Position numbers and translations under genes: made by a program
Part shown: positions 32,971 through 44,562 of the stretch, piece after piece
Position numbering within the stretch: position 1 is the first letter of the stretch
Layout: every line of letters begins with the position of its first letter
Source: Zychaea mexicana
Lineage: Eukaryota > Mucoromycota > Mucoromycetes > Mucorales > Lichtheimiaceae
Direction of reading: 5' to 3'
NCBI RefSeq assembly: GCF_025766255.1
Contig: NW_026516808.1
Location: forward strand, 1 to 64,000
Length of the DNA stretch: 64,000 bases
Notes under the pieces: generated by a model
The model's input: only the letters and a program-made list of their open reading frames with translations
Database searches by the model: none
What the model was told of the DNA's origin: nothing

Positions 32971-33812
32971 CATATTCGGCGCTTGCTTACATATCATGTT
33001 TTCTATGCTTTACCTAAAACATCCCTCTTTTCTTGAACATGAACTCCTTTACAACACATGGCTGAAAGAGCCAACAACATAATACCTTTGACTGATCCTG
33101 CCTATATATATATATATTAGCACATCGTTGAGAATATAGCACGAATGCACTATAGCAAAAAAAAAGTATACCCATTAAGAACCACAGGTACAATATTAGC
33201 TGGCCGTCATCGTTCAATGATCGTTCATTCCATCGTGAATTGTAACCATGTGTTGAAATGTAATTGTCCTACGTCAAAATGCACGATGCCTAAGAGCGAG
33301 ATCTCAAGAGACCGGCGGTTAAGCAAAGCTCCTTCATAGTTTATAGCTTTGAACTTTTTGTCCCCTTTTCTTCTCTTTAACCCTTGGACCGTCCCCTGCT
33401 TCAAATGGCCATTCCATTACTGCATCTTATGTTGAGATCTTTGCAGTAGAATCGTCAGTGTGTTTGTAAAAGGATCCGTGCTTTGTCCTGCCAGTACTTT
33501 GTTGTTGTCTTTTCCCTTCGGCTTTGTTTTTTTTTTCAAGTGTCTACTGTCAAATTGTTCTCCATTCTATACAATGGCATTTCTAACTTAGCTGCATGCA
33601 CTTATCTTCAATGACCGTGTATGTCTTTTCTTAGTGATTGTGTACTGATTGTTAATGACCAGTACTTCTTTTTTTTTGCAGTTTGTGAATAAAAGGCGCT
33701 GCTCACAGCACTGACGCACCACACGCCGTGACTCTGAAATTGGAGTTTAAAATTTTTGGTTTGGGGGGGGGGGGCTCGCCTCTGTTAAAATGGGGTGGAC
33801 ATAAGGGTTTTG
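32971..33812. repeat. right TIR of MULE-A (outer part, uninterrupted)
   Basis: Inverted copy of 24430-23778 and then 13659-13489. At about 33630-33650 it preserves the target of the composite Tc1 element without the insertion. A G13 run (about 33762-33774) is a length variant of the matching left-arm stretch. Confidence 0.85.
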
Positions 33813-33822
33813 CTCCCAATAC

Positions 33823-34753
33823 ATGTAGTCAATTGATCCTAACATGCCAGGGAGCCCTCGTCTCTGTCTACTGCAAGCAGTTCTTTCAGGTCTTCTTCAT
33901 TCGGTGAGGCGCAGGTGTTTATTGCCAAAGCATTCAATGACACCTAGGCAAAAGTGATGCAGCGATTATCTGGCTGTCGATGCCCCATCTTGAGGTACTT
34001 GTTGACTGCATTGGTGGGCAAAACTTGAATTTTGTTCCCAAAAAGAATGGGAACTGAATTTCACTTAGAGTATTTCACCTGTGTGAGCATATGCAGCAGC
34101 CTAGCTTATACTTGTCCTTCTCAAGATATTACAATCTTCTTTGTTAAAGCACCAATCCGCAACAACAGATAAATGCTATGCGTCAATGAAGTACTAGGTC
34201 AGCCACGATGCACGGCTACTTGGTGACAATGTGCTCAGACTAACCAGCAGTGCAATGGTGTCTTTTACTCTCCATAAGATCTTCCTTCTCTAATGCAAGC
34301 AAACTCTAATTGTTTGTTGTTGTGGATTAGTGTTTTACCAAAGAAGATCGTAATTCTCAAAAAGGACAAGTATAAGCTAGGCTGCTGCATATGCTCACAC
34401 AGGTGAAATACTCTAAGTGAAATTCAGTTCCCACTCTTTTGGGAACGAAATTCAAGCTTTGCGCATCCATACACGAGCATGTACATCGCTGCAGCTCCTT
34501 TGGCAAATGGATGGAGCGACAATTCACCTGTTGTGTCTGGCCTTTGCTGAAAATCCTCATACGTATTTTCCAGCTCGCGCATCACAGACACAAATAGCTG
34601 TTGGCTCATGCAATATCTGCTTCTGAAAAGTACCGCATTATATCGAGGATGAGGCACGAAATAATCATCTATAAGTATTTTTTCAAAGAGGGGTCGGTTA
34701 CGATCAACAAACTTTCGTTCTTTTATATGTTCCTTCTCGATCTTCGTCATCAA
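33823..34753 (-). pseudogene. PIF/Harbinger transposase, N-terminal part
   Basis: Starts near ATG 34753 (TKIEKEHIKERKF), then NRPLFEKILIDDYF, RYNAVLFRSRYCMSQQLFVS and HPFAKGAAAMYMLVYG, all typical of the N-terminal helical domain of PIF/Harbinger transposases in fungi. After a MITE (34018-34462) it resumes with NAVNKYLKMG and ends with a LPGMLGSIDYMYWE block, holding the first catalytic Asp, at 33823. The rest of the gene is at 13158-13478. A TAG near 33952 and the two insertions inactivate it. Confidence 0.75.
34018..34462. mobile_element. foldback MITE inside the PIF gene
   Basis: About 445 bp with inverted repeats of roughly 140 bp: 34018-34160 pairs with 34324-34462, with words such as GGGAACTGAATTTCACTT and CAGCCTAGCTTATACTTG. 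It separates MLVYG from NAVNKYLKMG in the PIF reading frame. No ORF inside. The target duplication is unclear. Confidence 0.75.
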
Positions 34754-34799
34754 CGAGCTGTTAAGAGATCATGTTTCCATGGACCACAATATTCGTGGC

Positions 34800-36069
34800 A
34801 ACGAAGTATGTAAAAGCAGTGTTGTTCATTGAAGAGAGAGATGAAGCAAGAAAGCACTCAGTTATTCAACAAGCATTTAGTTTTATTGATCTTTTTTATG
34901 ACGTAGTAGTTAAAGTCTCTGTTTTACAGTAACCGTTACAGAGAACAAGCTGTAACACCTTACAACTTATAGTCTGAAAATTTTGTTAATTACAGTCACT
35001 TTTTTAAAGTCACCGTTGCAGATGCTCTTAGTTGTACAATATGTTATCGTAACATTGGAGGAATCAAAGCACAACCGGCAGTACACACAACTACTGTGTC
35101 TCAATGTGTGTGTAGTGTCTCATAAAAGGCAAAGTGTGAATGGGTAAGATAATTCTGTTACAGGCCACAGGATGCACAATCTCAGACAGAATGTACAAAC
35201 TTGATAAAACTGATCAAGAAGCCATGCTATATCTAGTAAAGTAGTACGTCATAGAGAAAAATGCATTGTAGGTAGCAAAGTAGAGGAACAAGTGATCATG
35301 CACGTCATGGGCAGAGAAAGCAAGCTGTCGTCAGAATAAGTATTTTTATTTTTTCTCTTCTCTTCTTTACTATTTTTCCCTCCCTTCTGCTTTCGATATC
35401 CTTATTCTGCCCCAAAAATAAGAGTTGGGTTGGCCCCCCCCCCCAGTTTCCAATTTTTTTGAAAGTCAGCAGGAGACGCGTTGACGCGTCACTAGTGGGA
35501 CGACTTAGGAGAAAAATTAACGTGGCCCAAAACATTCTTTTTTTCATTATACAAAAACGAGCGTAATTCAGCATTGAAGTAAGCAGAGATTTTCGCTAGA
35601 GCAAAGGAAAAAATGTAGATCATGCATGACGAAGCAGGGGATGAAAACGGACAAGAAAAAAAAGGAATATAAGAGCGAGCTTTAATTTATTTCCCTTTGT
35701 CGTTCTAAATCTGCTAAACAAGAATCACAGCGGTGTGCTGTATACCAACGATTCGACATTGAACGATTAAATGAACCACTTCACAAGATTAACAGAAGCC
35801 TAATTAATGGATGGTGTTCAAGATGTGACGGCATTGTTAACACAGAGCAGTAAAAAAAAACAGTAGGTACAGTATTTCGGGTGTAACAACTTTTTTTTTT
35901 CCCCTTGACTAATCTTGCGAGCCAGTCTAAAGAGATCGATAGCCAAGGGATGAACCAACATGAATATACTACCAACAGCTAACTACAGAGCTGTGCAAAT
36001 AAAGAAAAACTAAACCAACGGTGTGCTGTCATTGGCGGCCTTCCTGACACAGTGCTTTTGCTTTGCTGA
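34800..36069. other. spacer with a degenerate MITE fragment
   Basis: No gene. At about 35329-35465 there is a CAGAATAAGTA / CCTTATTCTGCCCCAA inverted pair and a GAAAGTCAG word like the ends of the MITE at 43551-44012, so probably a decayed relative. A C13 run lies near 35435. Confidence 0.4.
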
Positions 36070-36411
36070 TTTTGTTTTGGCTTTTGATACAGACACCCCC
36101 CTCTAATCCTTACGGACACCCCCTTCTATTTTTAATCCTCATCAGGTTACACACATCCTATAAATATATACTTGTGGGGGTGTCCGCAAGGTTATGAGTA
36201 TACCTAAGTGGTGTGTTCTGTTATTTGCTGTACCATATAACAGGAGAGCCATAAATCAAAGTGATGTAAAATATAATGTTCCTTTAAGGTATTGAGTAAA
36301 TCTTATCAACATCGCTGTTTAACACATGCCAGAATATATCAAATAACAATGAAATGTAGAGAGTGGTGTTCGAGAAGAGAGGGAATTTCTGCACAGGAAG
36401 TAGTAGAATGA

Positions 36412-37100
36412 TTAATCTAGTGTAAAGGGTCCAGCACGCACTGTCTTTTCGTCGTCACGCTTTTTTATCTGCAGATAACGCCACTTTGTTTTACGCAGGT
36501 TATCAATATTACCCATTGATCGGTATGCCTTTATACACATCGAGTTGATAATCGGCCAGTCCATCTTGATAATGCGTCCTTTTGTATCGATGGTAACCCA
36601 ATGATTGTTATTGAGATGCTGCATAATGATGGGGAGAGGATTCTTAGTGTCGGACGATGGACCTTGCATTGGCAAAATTAGAGATGGCTCATAAGCGTAT
36701 TCGTCAGAGTCTGGCTTTTTCTTATCATTGTCTGGATAAATTGCAAGAGGTCGTTGATAAGTGTCTGCAGCGATCTGTGCAAAGTCAGGCGCAAGGAACC
36801 AATAATCCGATGGGCACGATTCTGGGGGTCGTGGTGCATCAAGTGCGTAAGATAGTGATGTTTCAATGCGCTGTAAATTTACACGCATAAATACATAGTG
36901 CTGCTGATATATATCCTTGTTTATCTTGAAGCACTCCAGCATTTGTAGCTTGACCAACATAAAAGCCTCTTGATTGCCGTGTATATGATGTGCGATTGTG
37001 CGGAAGCCACAGAAGCCATCAGACATAATGTCAATAGTTGTTTCAATGAACTTGCGAGGGATGGTTGGATGAACGAAGAACTTCAGCTTGGGTACAAAAT
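36412..37100 (-). pseudogene. OTU-like cysteine protease domain at the end of the MULE gene
   Basis: The frame 37026-36412 begins at MSDGFCGFRTIAHHIHGNQ. The D-G-x-C-x-x-R-x-(I/A) signature, with Cys at 37011, is the OTU catalytic motif, and HLNNNHWVTID supplies the His (residue 142 of this frame). Between them are the expected helices and a WF-APDFAQIAADTYQRPLAIY block. The region just upstream (KKDFVPKLKFFVHP) is in the same frame, so the domain continues the transposase gene after a short intron or linker. OTU enzymes remove ubiquitin. Whether this one does is inference. The catalytic residues are present. Confidence 0.65.
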
Positions 37101-37230
37101 CTTTTTTGGATCTACAATAAATAGTTTATCAACTTAGTTTGGTTACAAAAAATCATGATAGCTGCAAATATTGGTTAGCTAGAATTCCATCAGAAGAGCA
37201 CGTACCTTTTGTTCGTGCTTTTAAGGAAGT

Positions 37231-39628
37231 TCATCTCCGGATCCTTTCTTTTCCCTTGTTGAGGAAAAATGTAGATGTTATCATCCTCAGTGTTGCTGCC
37301 TTCGGAGAGTTCCTCTGACTCGTTGGCATTTCTATTTTGAAAGCGTTGCTGGCTATCCTTTTCATCGAGTTCAAACTTTGACGGTAATCGTGCATTTCTG
37401 TGTTAGCAGGGCGTCCTTTCGTCTTCACATTGCTTGGTAATTCGATGTCACTAATGTCGATACTCATTGTATATTCGTCGATAGTCCCATCGTTACTACT
37501 AAGTAAATCGGATTTTTGCTGATCCGACCGCATATTGTAGAGTACATCATGCAGCTTCTGTAGTACCATGTTCTGTTGCTCTAATACAATTGCTTCAGGA
37601 GTATACACCTTTTGGAAGCTATCTGTGGATAAATAACTCTCAAATTAGGATATGAAGTATATTACAGGCGCATAGTATAATCACAGTATTACTATAGCAG
37701 AAAATTATACCTCTGTCATATTCCAAACGCCATCGATCAGGGATATCCGACAAGCTTATACTGAACCCTTTTCGTGCGATATTATGTTGACACGGCAGTC
37801 CATAGTTTAGCGTGGTACCACACCAGCACTCGCTTGAGTCAAGTTGATATTTATCGCAGTTATCCCAAGCTCGTTTGAGCTCCCTTCGGAGTCGATTCAA
37901 AGCAAAAAACGAAATAGTGCCAAAGAGCTCTTGCATCGCAGCCGATTCATGCTTTCCATACAGTAGCATTTTATGTCTTTCTTGCAAAAACTGAGTCTCT
38001 TCATCAGCCAACTAGTTCTGATTAGCATATCTGTTAACACATTAACTTTTCAATTCGAAAACAAAGGGTGTAGTACATACCGATTTACGCATGACACGAT
38101 CAATTGCTTTGACCGTTTTAAACAAGCTTCCGGTGGTTTGCATTGTATCTTTGATGCGCCAGTGTGTTCCTTCAACACGCGATGATGCCCTCATTCCCAT
38201 GTTTAAAAGTCTTCCGGCATAACAAGCACCCCATTTCTCCTTATATTCAAGACAGCTATATAATATAATATAATACAGCTGGTGAGCACAACTCGGCAAA
38301 AGCCTCAGTCAAATATTGGATAAAGGTAGTTAACATACCCGTTGAGATAGTCCATCATTTTCTATTTCTTTTTGTTTGCCAGCAAACGTATTGCAGACGT
38401 TGCATCATCTTCAGTATCTCTGTCGTTCTCGCTATTGCTGCTGTTGTCATGATGCTTTGCTTTGGACTTTGTTTTCTTGTGCTTTTTGTTGGATCGCTTA
38501 TGGTTTTCGTTGGCATACGCAAGAGCACCTTTTTCGATCAGACACTTATAAGCGTCAATGGCAGCCTGGAAAGTCGCTTCGTCTTTTTTACCAACATCAA
38601 CCATTTGCTTAATGATAGCTTTGGCTTCGCCTATCTCTTCGCTGTTCGGTGGAAAGCAAGTACTGAAAAATGCTACGTAAATGCTGCTCCATATGCCACC
38701 CGCAAAGTATATACTCTGCATCTTTGAAAGTTGACTCGATGGCGTTGATTAAAGCTCTTTCGTTGTCCGTAATGAAAATGCGTACGTTTCCTTCTGGCCA
38801 TATGACTTGTCGCATAGTCCAAAGGATCCAGGTGTACGACTCTTCTTTCTCATTTACCAAGAAAGCAGAGGCAATAAGCACGTTCTTGAGCTTTGATGCA
38901 CCGAGATGACTGACACCAACAGCATTGACAAGAGGCATCTTGGTTCTGCTCGTTTTGTACGTCGCATCGATAGCAATGATCTCGTTGAATCGTCGTGCTT
39001 TTGCTATACTCGTTTCATGGGTAAAAAAGAGGGCGTCGAGACTTTTACCTGTGCCGTCTAGCTTATATCTAGTGATATAGTTGTTACCAATGAGGAACTC
39101 GAATATCCTACTGAAGCCGCCATGATTATCCTCACGGAATATTTGCGCACGAAAATTGTATAGATCCCTCATGGTCATAATTGCGCCGTCTTCGTCGTTC
39201 TGGACTTCTCGATGTATCATGAGGGGCCTGACGGAATTATCTGTCAATGATAATATTTGCTGCTCGGCGTGGAGAGTTGGCGTGCGGTGTTGGTGGTAAT
39301 ACTGAGGAAGCTTGTCGAGGGAGTGGTTGTGCTCATTGTCGTTGCTGAATTCGTTACTTTCCAGTGTTTATCCTTCTCGGACCACCTTAAGTTCATGGTC
39401 CATTGGCAGCCGGTTTGTTTTCGTCGCTGTTTGGCGTCCCCGCGTTTCTTCAGTTACTCCATGTGTATTGCGATAGCTTCCACCATGTACGCACTGGATC
39501 ACGATTTTTACGTTCTTCTCACTTCGTTTAGTTGAAACCGCAAAGTTGTATTCTCTGGCTTGCTCGTTGATTGCTTTCACAATTTGCTTATTTGATCCGG
39601 TATAAGTAGTGTCAATCAATTGCTCCAT
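37231..39628 (-). pseudogene. FAR1-type MULE transposase with SWIM finger (broken)
   Basis: Starts near ATG 39628 (MEQLIDTTYTGSNK) with a FAR1-like DNA-binding domain (QCVHGGSYRNT, a Trp-rich block, HNHSL). The core (39247-38609) has IIAIDATYKTSRTKMPLV (D), FITDNERALINAIE (D) and ILCGWHMEQHL (C-x2-H). Further pieces: a Lys-rich acidic linker (38560-38362), RASSRVEGTHWRIKD (Glu, about 38170), and a SWIM-type CWCGTTLNYGLPCQHN (about 37830-37785). An AT-hook-like KTKGRP follows at about 37425. Frames shift at several points, some probably introns. The OTU domain follows. Confidence 0.65.
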
Positions 39629-40189
39629 AGTGCTGGGATAGTAGGATGATAAACGTAGGTAGAAAGTTGAAGATATAATATCAAAGTATACTGTTTATTG
39701 AGGAGCATTTATATACTTGTATAAACTACTGCACATAAACACATCCGTAGAGACACCCTAGAGAGTTTGAAAAGCATCAAGGAATGTTTTTCATGTACTT
39801 TTTATGGTTCCTTTTTGTTATATATCGAAAGATGTATAATAACAATAACAAGTGAACAAATCCAGTGAACACATCCTTGCGGACACCCCCACAAGTATAT
39901 ATTTATAGGATGTGTGTAACCTGATGAGGATTAAAAATAGAAGGGGGTGTCCGTATCAAAAGCCTTTTGTTTTTGACGACGAAGTTTCAACAAGATTCAT
40001 TAGTCAATGCTCAACAAATTAAAAATGCTCGAACAATTCGATTCTCAATGGTTAGTCAACAATCTCCAAAACGATCGACGTTAACGGAAGTCCTGATGCT
40101 GACATTGTGGATAAAAGAAGGTAAGAAGTCAAAGCGGTTTTGCTATAGTATATTCTATATCTATGTTAGGATCGAGTTTTTAGATAGAA

Positions 40190-40335
40190 ACGCGCACACA
40201 CGATATATACGCACGCATATGATATGTGCACACACCATATATATACGCACGCATATGATATACGCACACACACGATATGCGCACACACACAATATACGCA
40301 GACGCACTTAATATACACACACACAAAATACGCAC
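40190..40335. repeat. alternating purine-pyrimidine microsatellite
   Basis: Irregular runs of (CA)n, ACGCA and ATATAT, including GCACGCATATGATAT twice. A candidate Z-DNA or slippage tract. Flanking 39974-40980 shows no gene that I can support. Confidence 0.7.
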
Positions 40336-40996
40336 AGCCAGAAGATGAAGCAGCTGCTGGATATGGCGACTACAATCAGTGATGCAATATACATATATAC
40401 TGTTTGGAGTGTTGGATACGACTGTGGGCAAGGGATTATGCTGGATTGATGTACTCCTTCTGCCACCGCTAAGGAACGTCACTGTCATCAACGGAACGAC
40501 CGATCTGTCACTCAATGAAATGAAGCATGAACTTTACATTCGTGTCGATCCATATTCGTCCTTTCTTATGAAGCACCATCATGCTTTCTACCGCCATATA
40601 TCAAACAATTGAGCGATCGCACGTGGAACAGGGGAGATCAGTCGACCTACCTATATACAATTATGAAAGGGGATAGTTAAATATTTAAGTGGCATACTGT
40701 GATCTATTACTACGTATACATATAGCATGCTCTCAGCTGTAAGTGAGCGGATACGTGAAGATCGAAGTGTTCTGTAAAATTTTGGATTGTGGATAGAAAA
40801 GGTAGTTTACACGAAATAGTGTACTAAAATATGATTAATAGAAAAAGACCATGCTACCAATATGAGGGATAGGAGTGTGCCATAGCATTACGAAGTAGCT
40901 AAAACGTGTTTTTGTGTTACTCGAGCACTACTGCACATAGTTGCCTGACTTTGTACTTACTTTTGAGCCAATTGCTTTGACATTCGCCATTTCGAA

Positions 40997-43382
40997 ATGA
41001 GCAATAATAACTTCAACGACAACAACAACAACACTAATAAGTATCACGACGATGAAGAGCTACTGAGCCCTGTTATTACTTCTGTCAGCCAACGTCCCAG
41101 TTCGTGCCCCGTTTCCGAGTACCAAGATATTATCTTACATCAACCTGAAGAAACAGGCGAACGTTGGATATAGAAGGGGGACTATAAAAGCGACCAGTTC
41201 AAAAAAATCATCTCCAGAAGAGAGTCCAGTGTCGCTACAGAGAGCGAAGAGACTATGCAGCCGACAGTCGCCATCACGATTGACGATGGTAAGAAAAGAA
41301 TAAGAAAGTATAGTGTCTAAGGCATCTACTTATAAACAATAGAAGAAAACGAAGCTGGTAGTAGAAAGAGACAGAAATCCTCTACCGTATTTTGGTCAAA
41401 GCAGTATGAGTGCCATCGCCATGCCACCAGTGACAACAGACGTGGGATTACCGAGATCCGTCCTATTCAGCAACAAAGTAAGCAAGTCGGATGTAAGGCC
41501 CAACTCAAGGTCATATGTTACATGAGCGGCCGTGACACTGTAAAGTTCAAGTATGTCAATGACCGTACTGGGCATACTCCTGGAACCATCGAAGATGTCA
41601 AATATTTGCCAAAGTCGATACTTTTAAAGGAGCGCATTATTGAGGAACTAAAAAGATACAAGAACGTCCGTCAGGTGCGCACTTACTTGCAGCGTGAGCA
41701 TGCACATCTTGAAAGCACCAAGAGAGACGCATATCTCCACACCGTTGATGTTTATAACATCTTTTATAAATTTCGATAGGAGGAGTGTGCTAAAGCTAAG
41801 GACGATTTTACTTCCGTCAAATACTGGCTACAAGATCTCGAACATAAGGGCTATCATGTCTGGTTATATGCTGATGACACTGGCCATCAATTGCTTTCTG
41901 CAGCCAGCTTTGGGTTTGGTTTTGTTGCTCCATGGCAGATGCATTTACTAGTGAATGCTGGGCAGCATATCTCTCTCGATGCAACACACGATGTATCTCA
42001 ATATAGAGATGGCGTTCTGTATACTATGGTTATCCGCCATCCAATTGCTGGTCGTGGTGTCCCTGTTGCCTACCTTATTACTGATGACAAGTCATCCGAT
42101 CCTCTTGTTAAATGGCTCACATACCTGCAATCTCTCAGTGTTAGTCCTCAAGGCATCACGATTGACCAGGATTATGCAGAGGATAATGCAATTACCATGG
42201 TGTGGCTAGACTGCAAGATCCAGTATTGCCTTTGGCATGTCATGCGTCCATGGATGAAGTATGTCCAAGAGAAAGTTACTGCTTATGGATGAAGCGACGC
42301 TCTTCAAGAACGAACGCGCATCAAGCTACAGTTACAAGAACTAATGTACGAAAGGGACATGGAAAAATTCCATCGCCTTTTACATACCTTCTTTTCCGAG
42401 TATGGCGTGAAGCAGCCATCATTTGCGTCTTATTTCCGAGCACATTGGGTAGATACATTTAATGGTGATGGATATACCTGCTGGAGTACATGCCACGAGC
42501 CTCAAGTGTTCACCAATATGGCCATGACTAATTACGTTGAATCCTGGCACAACCAGCTGAAGACTATCTATTTGCAACGGAAACGGGTCCATCGTCTTGA
42601 CTACTTGATCTATATCTTGACATCCGATGTTGCTTCTGATATTAGCAAAGAAGTCGAGCGTTTGTGGGCAGGCGTTGGGCGTATGAGCAAGACCGAGCAT
42701 TCATTTCGGACAGATGAACTGAAAGCTGTCGATTACAGCGAAGCAGACTTACAACGCATGGTAAAAGTAGTGTCAGATATACACTATAAGGTTGCTTCCT
42801 TCACCACCCAGAGAAAAGAGTATGACGTATGTATTGATTATCATTATACTTTTCTGGGTTTCCAGCGTTTTTCAAGCTATAATCTGATACTCCTATAATA
42901 TGGGATAGGTGCTCATTGAGAACAGCAGAATCATTCATTGTGAATGCGAGAAGTTCAAAGATAGCAAAATGTGTTGCAAGCACCTGTTCCTACTGGAACG
43001 TTTTCTTGCTACAGTGAGAAAGGTTTCGACAATAAAAGTTCGCCTATCCTTAGAACATTGGCAAGGACTTATCAACACCCGCACACCAACATCAGCATCA
43101 TCGAGCACACCTATCCAAGTATCACAGCACCAACAGCAAGTATCTGAACCTACACCAAAGGACGAATTGGAAGCTGAACTTAAAACATTAAAGAAGAAGA
43201 TCACAGCGATCGAACGTCATGTTGGAAAATCGATGATCGACCGTGGAGAAGCAGACACTATACGAAATACTGCTCGACATGTACAAGAGATGATTCAACA
43301 GGCTAATGCCATAGATACCATCCTCACAAGTACACTTTCTCTCCCCAAAAACTCTAATTTCCGTCGTCAAAATAACCCTTGA
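40997..43382 (+). pseudogene. MULE-B transposase with SWIM finger (three stops)
   Basis: A sister of MULE-A. Exon 1 starts at ATG 40997 (MSNNNFNDNNNN) and ends at 41288. The intron 41289-41342 (54 bp, GTAAG..AG) keeps phase into EENEAGSRKRQK. The core retains what MULE-A lost: HISLDATHDVSQYRDG (D), ITIDQDYAEDNAI (D), QYCLWHVMRPW (C-x2-H) and TNYVESWHNQLK (E). The second intron is 42827-42908. Then SWIM CECEKFKDSKMCCKH and a C-terminal helix with Gln-rich linker to 43382. Stops at TAG 41171, TAG 41777 and TGA 42290 are the only lesions I see. I could not locate its TIRs. Confidence 0.8.
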
Positions 43383-43550
43383 ATTCCGATCTTTATCCTT
43401 TCCTCTTTATATTCATTCTATGATCTATTCCCATTTATAAATTAACTTACTAAATTCCACTTTATTCCTACTCTGGTAAATAAATCTTTGAGTACACTTG
43501 TGATTACTATCGTTGGCTGATATCCCCGCATCCATGTGCGATTCAAAGTA

Positions 43551-44012
43551 CTTATTCTGCCCCAAATTTAACGCTGAAAGTCAGTTGGGAGAGAGTGTAA
43601 AGACAGTTGAAAAAAAAACATTAAAGTGTACTTGTCATCTTGTTTCATAAGAGAATTATATATTTCAACCATATGAAAGGTAAGTAAAGAGAGAATGGGA
43701 GGGGCAAGATCTTACTACTACAGGAGGAGAAACAAAAATGGAGGTAAAAAACAAACCACTTTTCATATAAGAAATAAACTTGGTTTGTTATTATTACTTC
43801 TTTACAACTTCCTTTTTCACCTCCATTTTTGTTTTTCTTATTGTAGTAGTAAGATCTTGCCCCTCCCATTCTCTCTTTACTTACCTTTCATATGGTTGAA
43901 ATATACAATTCTCTTATGAAACAAGATGACAAGTACACTTTAATGTTTTTTTTAAACTGTCTTTACACTCTCTCCCAACTGACTTTCAAAGTTAAATTTG
44001 GGGCAGAATAAG
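43551..44012. mobile_element. foldback MITE with TA duplication
   Basis: 462 bp, almost a perfect palindrome. It begins CTTATTCTGCCCCAAATTTA and ends with the complement, flanked by TA (43549-43550, 44013-44014). Arms of about 200 bp contain the same ATGGGAGGGGCAAGATCTTA word in both orientations. Likely mobilised by a Tc1/mariner transposase. No gene. Confidence 0.85.
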
Positions 44013-44210
44013 TATTTTGGTCAATCGTGTGGATCGTTTGGATGGTTGTGCAGAAGCAGCTATTGCTTTGCTCTGAGGAATCATAGGAGACACTGAAAAA
44101 TCCCGTAGACTTCTGTCAGTAAAACTTTATCTGAGCGAAAAAAACCATGATAATTTACTTAGATTTGGAAAAACAGCAATAGAGAGGTATAATGTCAGTT
44201 ATTTATAAGG

Positions 44211-44554
44211 AGAATGAGTCATATTAATAATATTTGTTATAAATAACAAAATTATATATAATTCTATTCTGTTAAGCTAAGCTGCGTCCAAGTATTCCTT
44301 GCTTAGAGGAAGGTATGCTTATTTCCATTCCGCTGGTTTATGAACTTTTATATTTATAGAGATTACAAATATTTTTAAGGATTACAAATTTTCTTAAGAG
44401 TTACAAAATTAATAAAATATAATATAAAAGGAGAAAATATATAATACAAATAAAAATTTTTCAAATTTTCTTATTATAAAAGATATTGTAGTTTTTTTAA
44501 CATTTAAAGCTTTTTTATATCTTTTTAAATATAATTTATATTCCTATATAATCA
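44211..44554 (-). repeat. AT-rich interspersed repeat B, copy 1
   Basis: Matches 53485-53818. Read on the minus strand, the core has stem CTAAGC (44306-44301), an 18-nt loop (44300-44283) and GCTTAG (44282-44277), followed by a TTGTTAT/ATAACAA hairpin (44234-44249). The loop is the same as in repeat A except at edges, while the stem differs by compensating changes. Its far end is cut by the hAT element at 44563. Confidence 0.75.
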
Positions 44555-44562
44555 ATAGCTTT

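Larger units (their letters stand above)
13489..33812 (+). mobile_element. MULE-A, a Mutator-like element with about 0.9-kb TIRs, carrying two nested insertions
   Basis: Outer ends are CAAAACCCTTATG and CATAAGGGTTTTG, flanked by the 10-bp duplication CTCCCAATAC (13479-13488 and 33813-33822). The TIRs are long and each is interrupted. The left TIR is 13489-13659 plus 23778-24510. The right TIR is 27437-27523 plus 32971-33812. Removing the Tc1 element and the gypsy element leaves about 4.76 kb with a central SWIM-MULE transposase gene (24888-27305). The target was the PIF gene, whose frame reads through the duplication. A 9-10 bp duplication and long TIRs are typical of MULEs. Confidence 0.9.
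36079..39964 (-). mobile_element. MULE-OTU element
   Basis: The TIRs share GGCTTTTGATAC(a/g)GACACCCC, then a stretch including ATTTTTAATCCTCATCAGG and CTTGTGGGGGTGTCCGCAAGG (about 115 bp). The left end has an extra partial tandem copy. Flanked by the 9-bp TTTTGTTTT (36070-36078, 39965-39973). This is low-complexity, so the duplication is weaker evidence than for the other elements. One fused gene lies inside on the minus strand. Confidence 0.8.

Noticed and set aside
36070..39973. TTTTGTTTT as decisive proof of the MULE-OTU ends
   Set aside because: The word is low complexity and could match by chance. The ends rest mainly on the 115-bp TIRs.
43645..43919. Pair of similar small proteins (MGGARSYYY...)
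   Set aside because: They are the two arms of the foldback MITE read on opposite strands.
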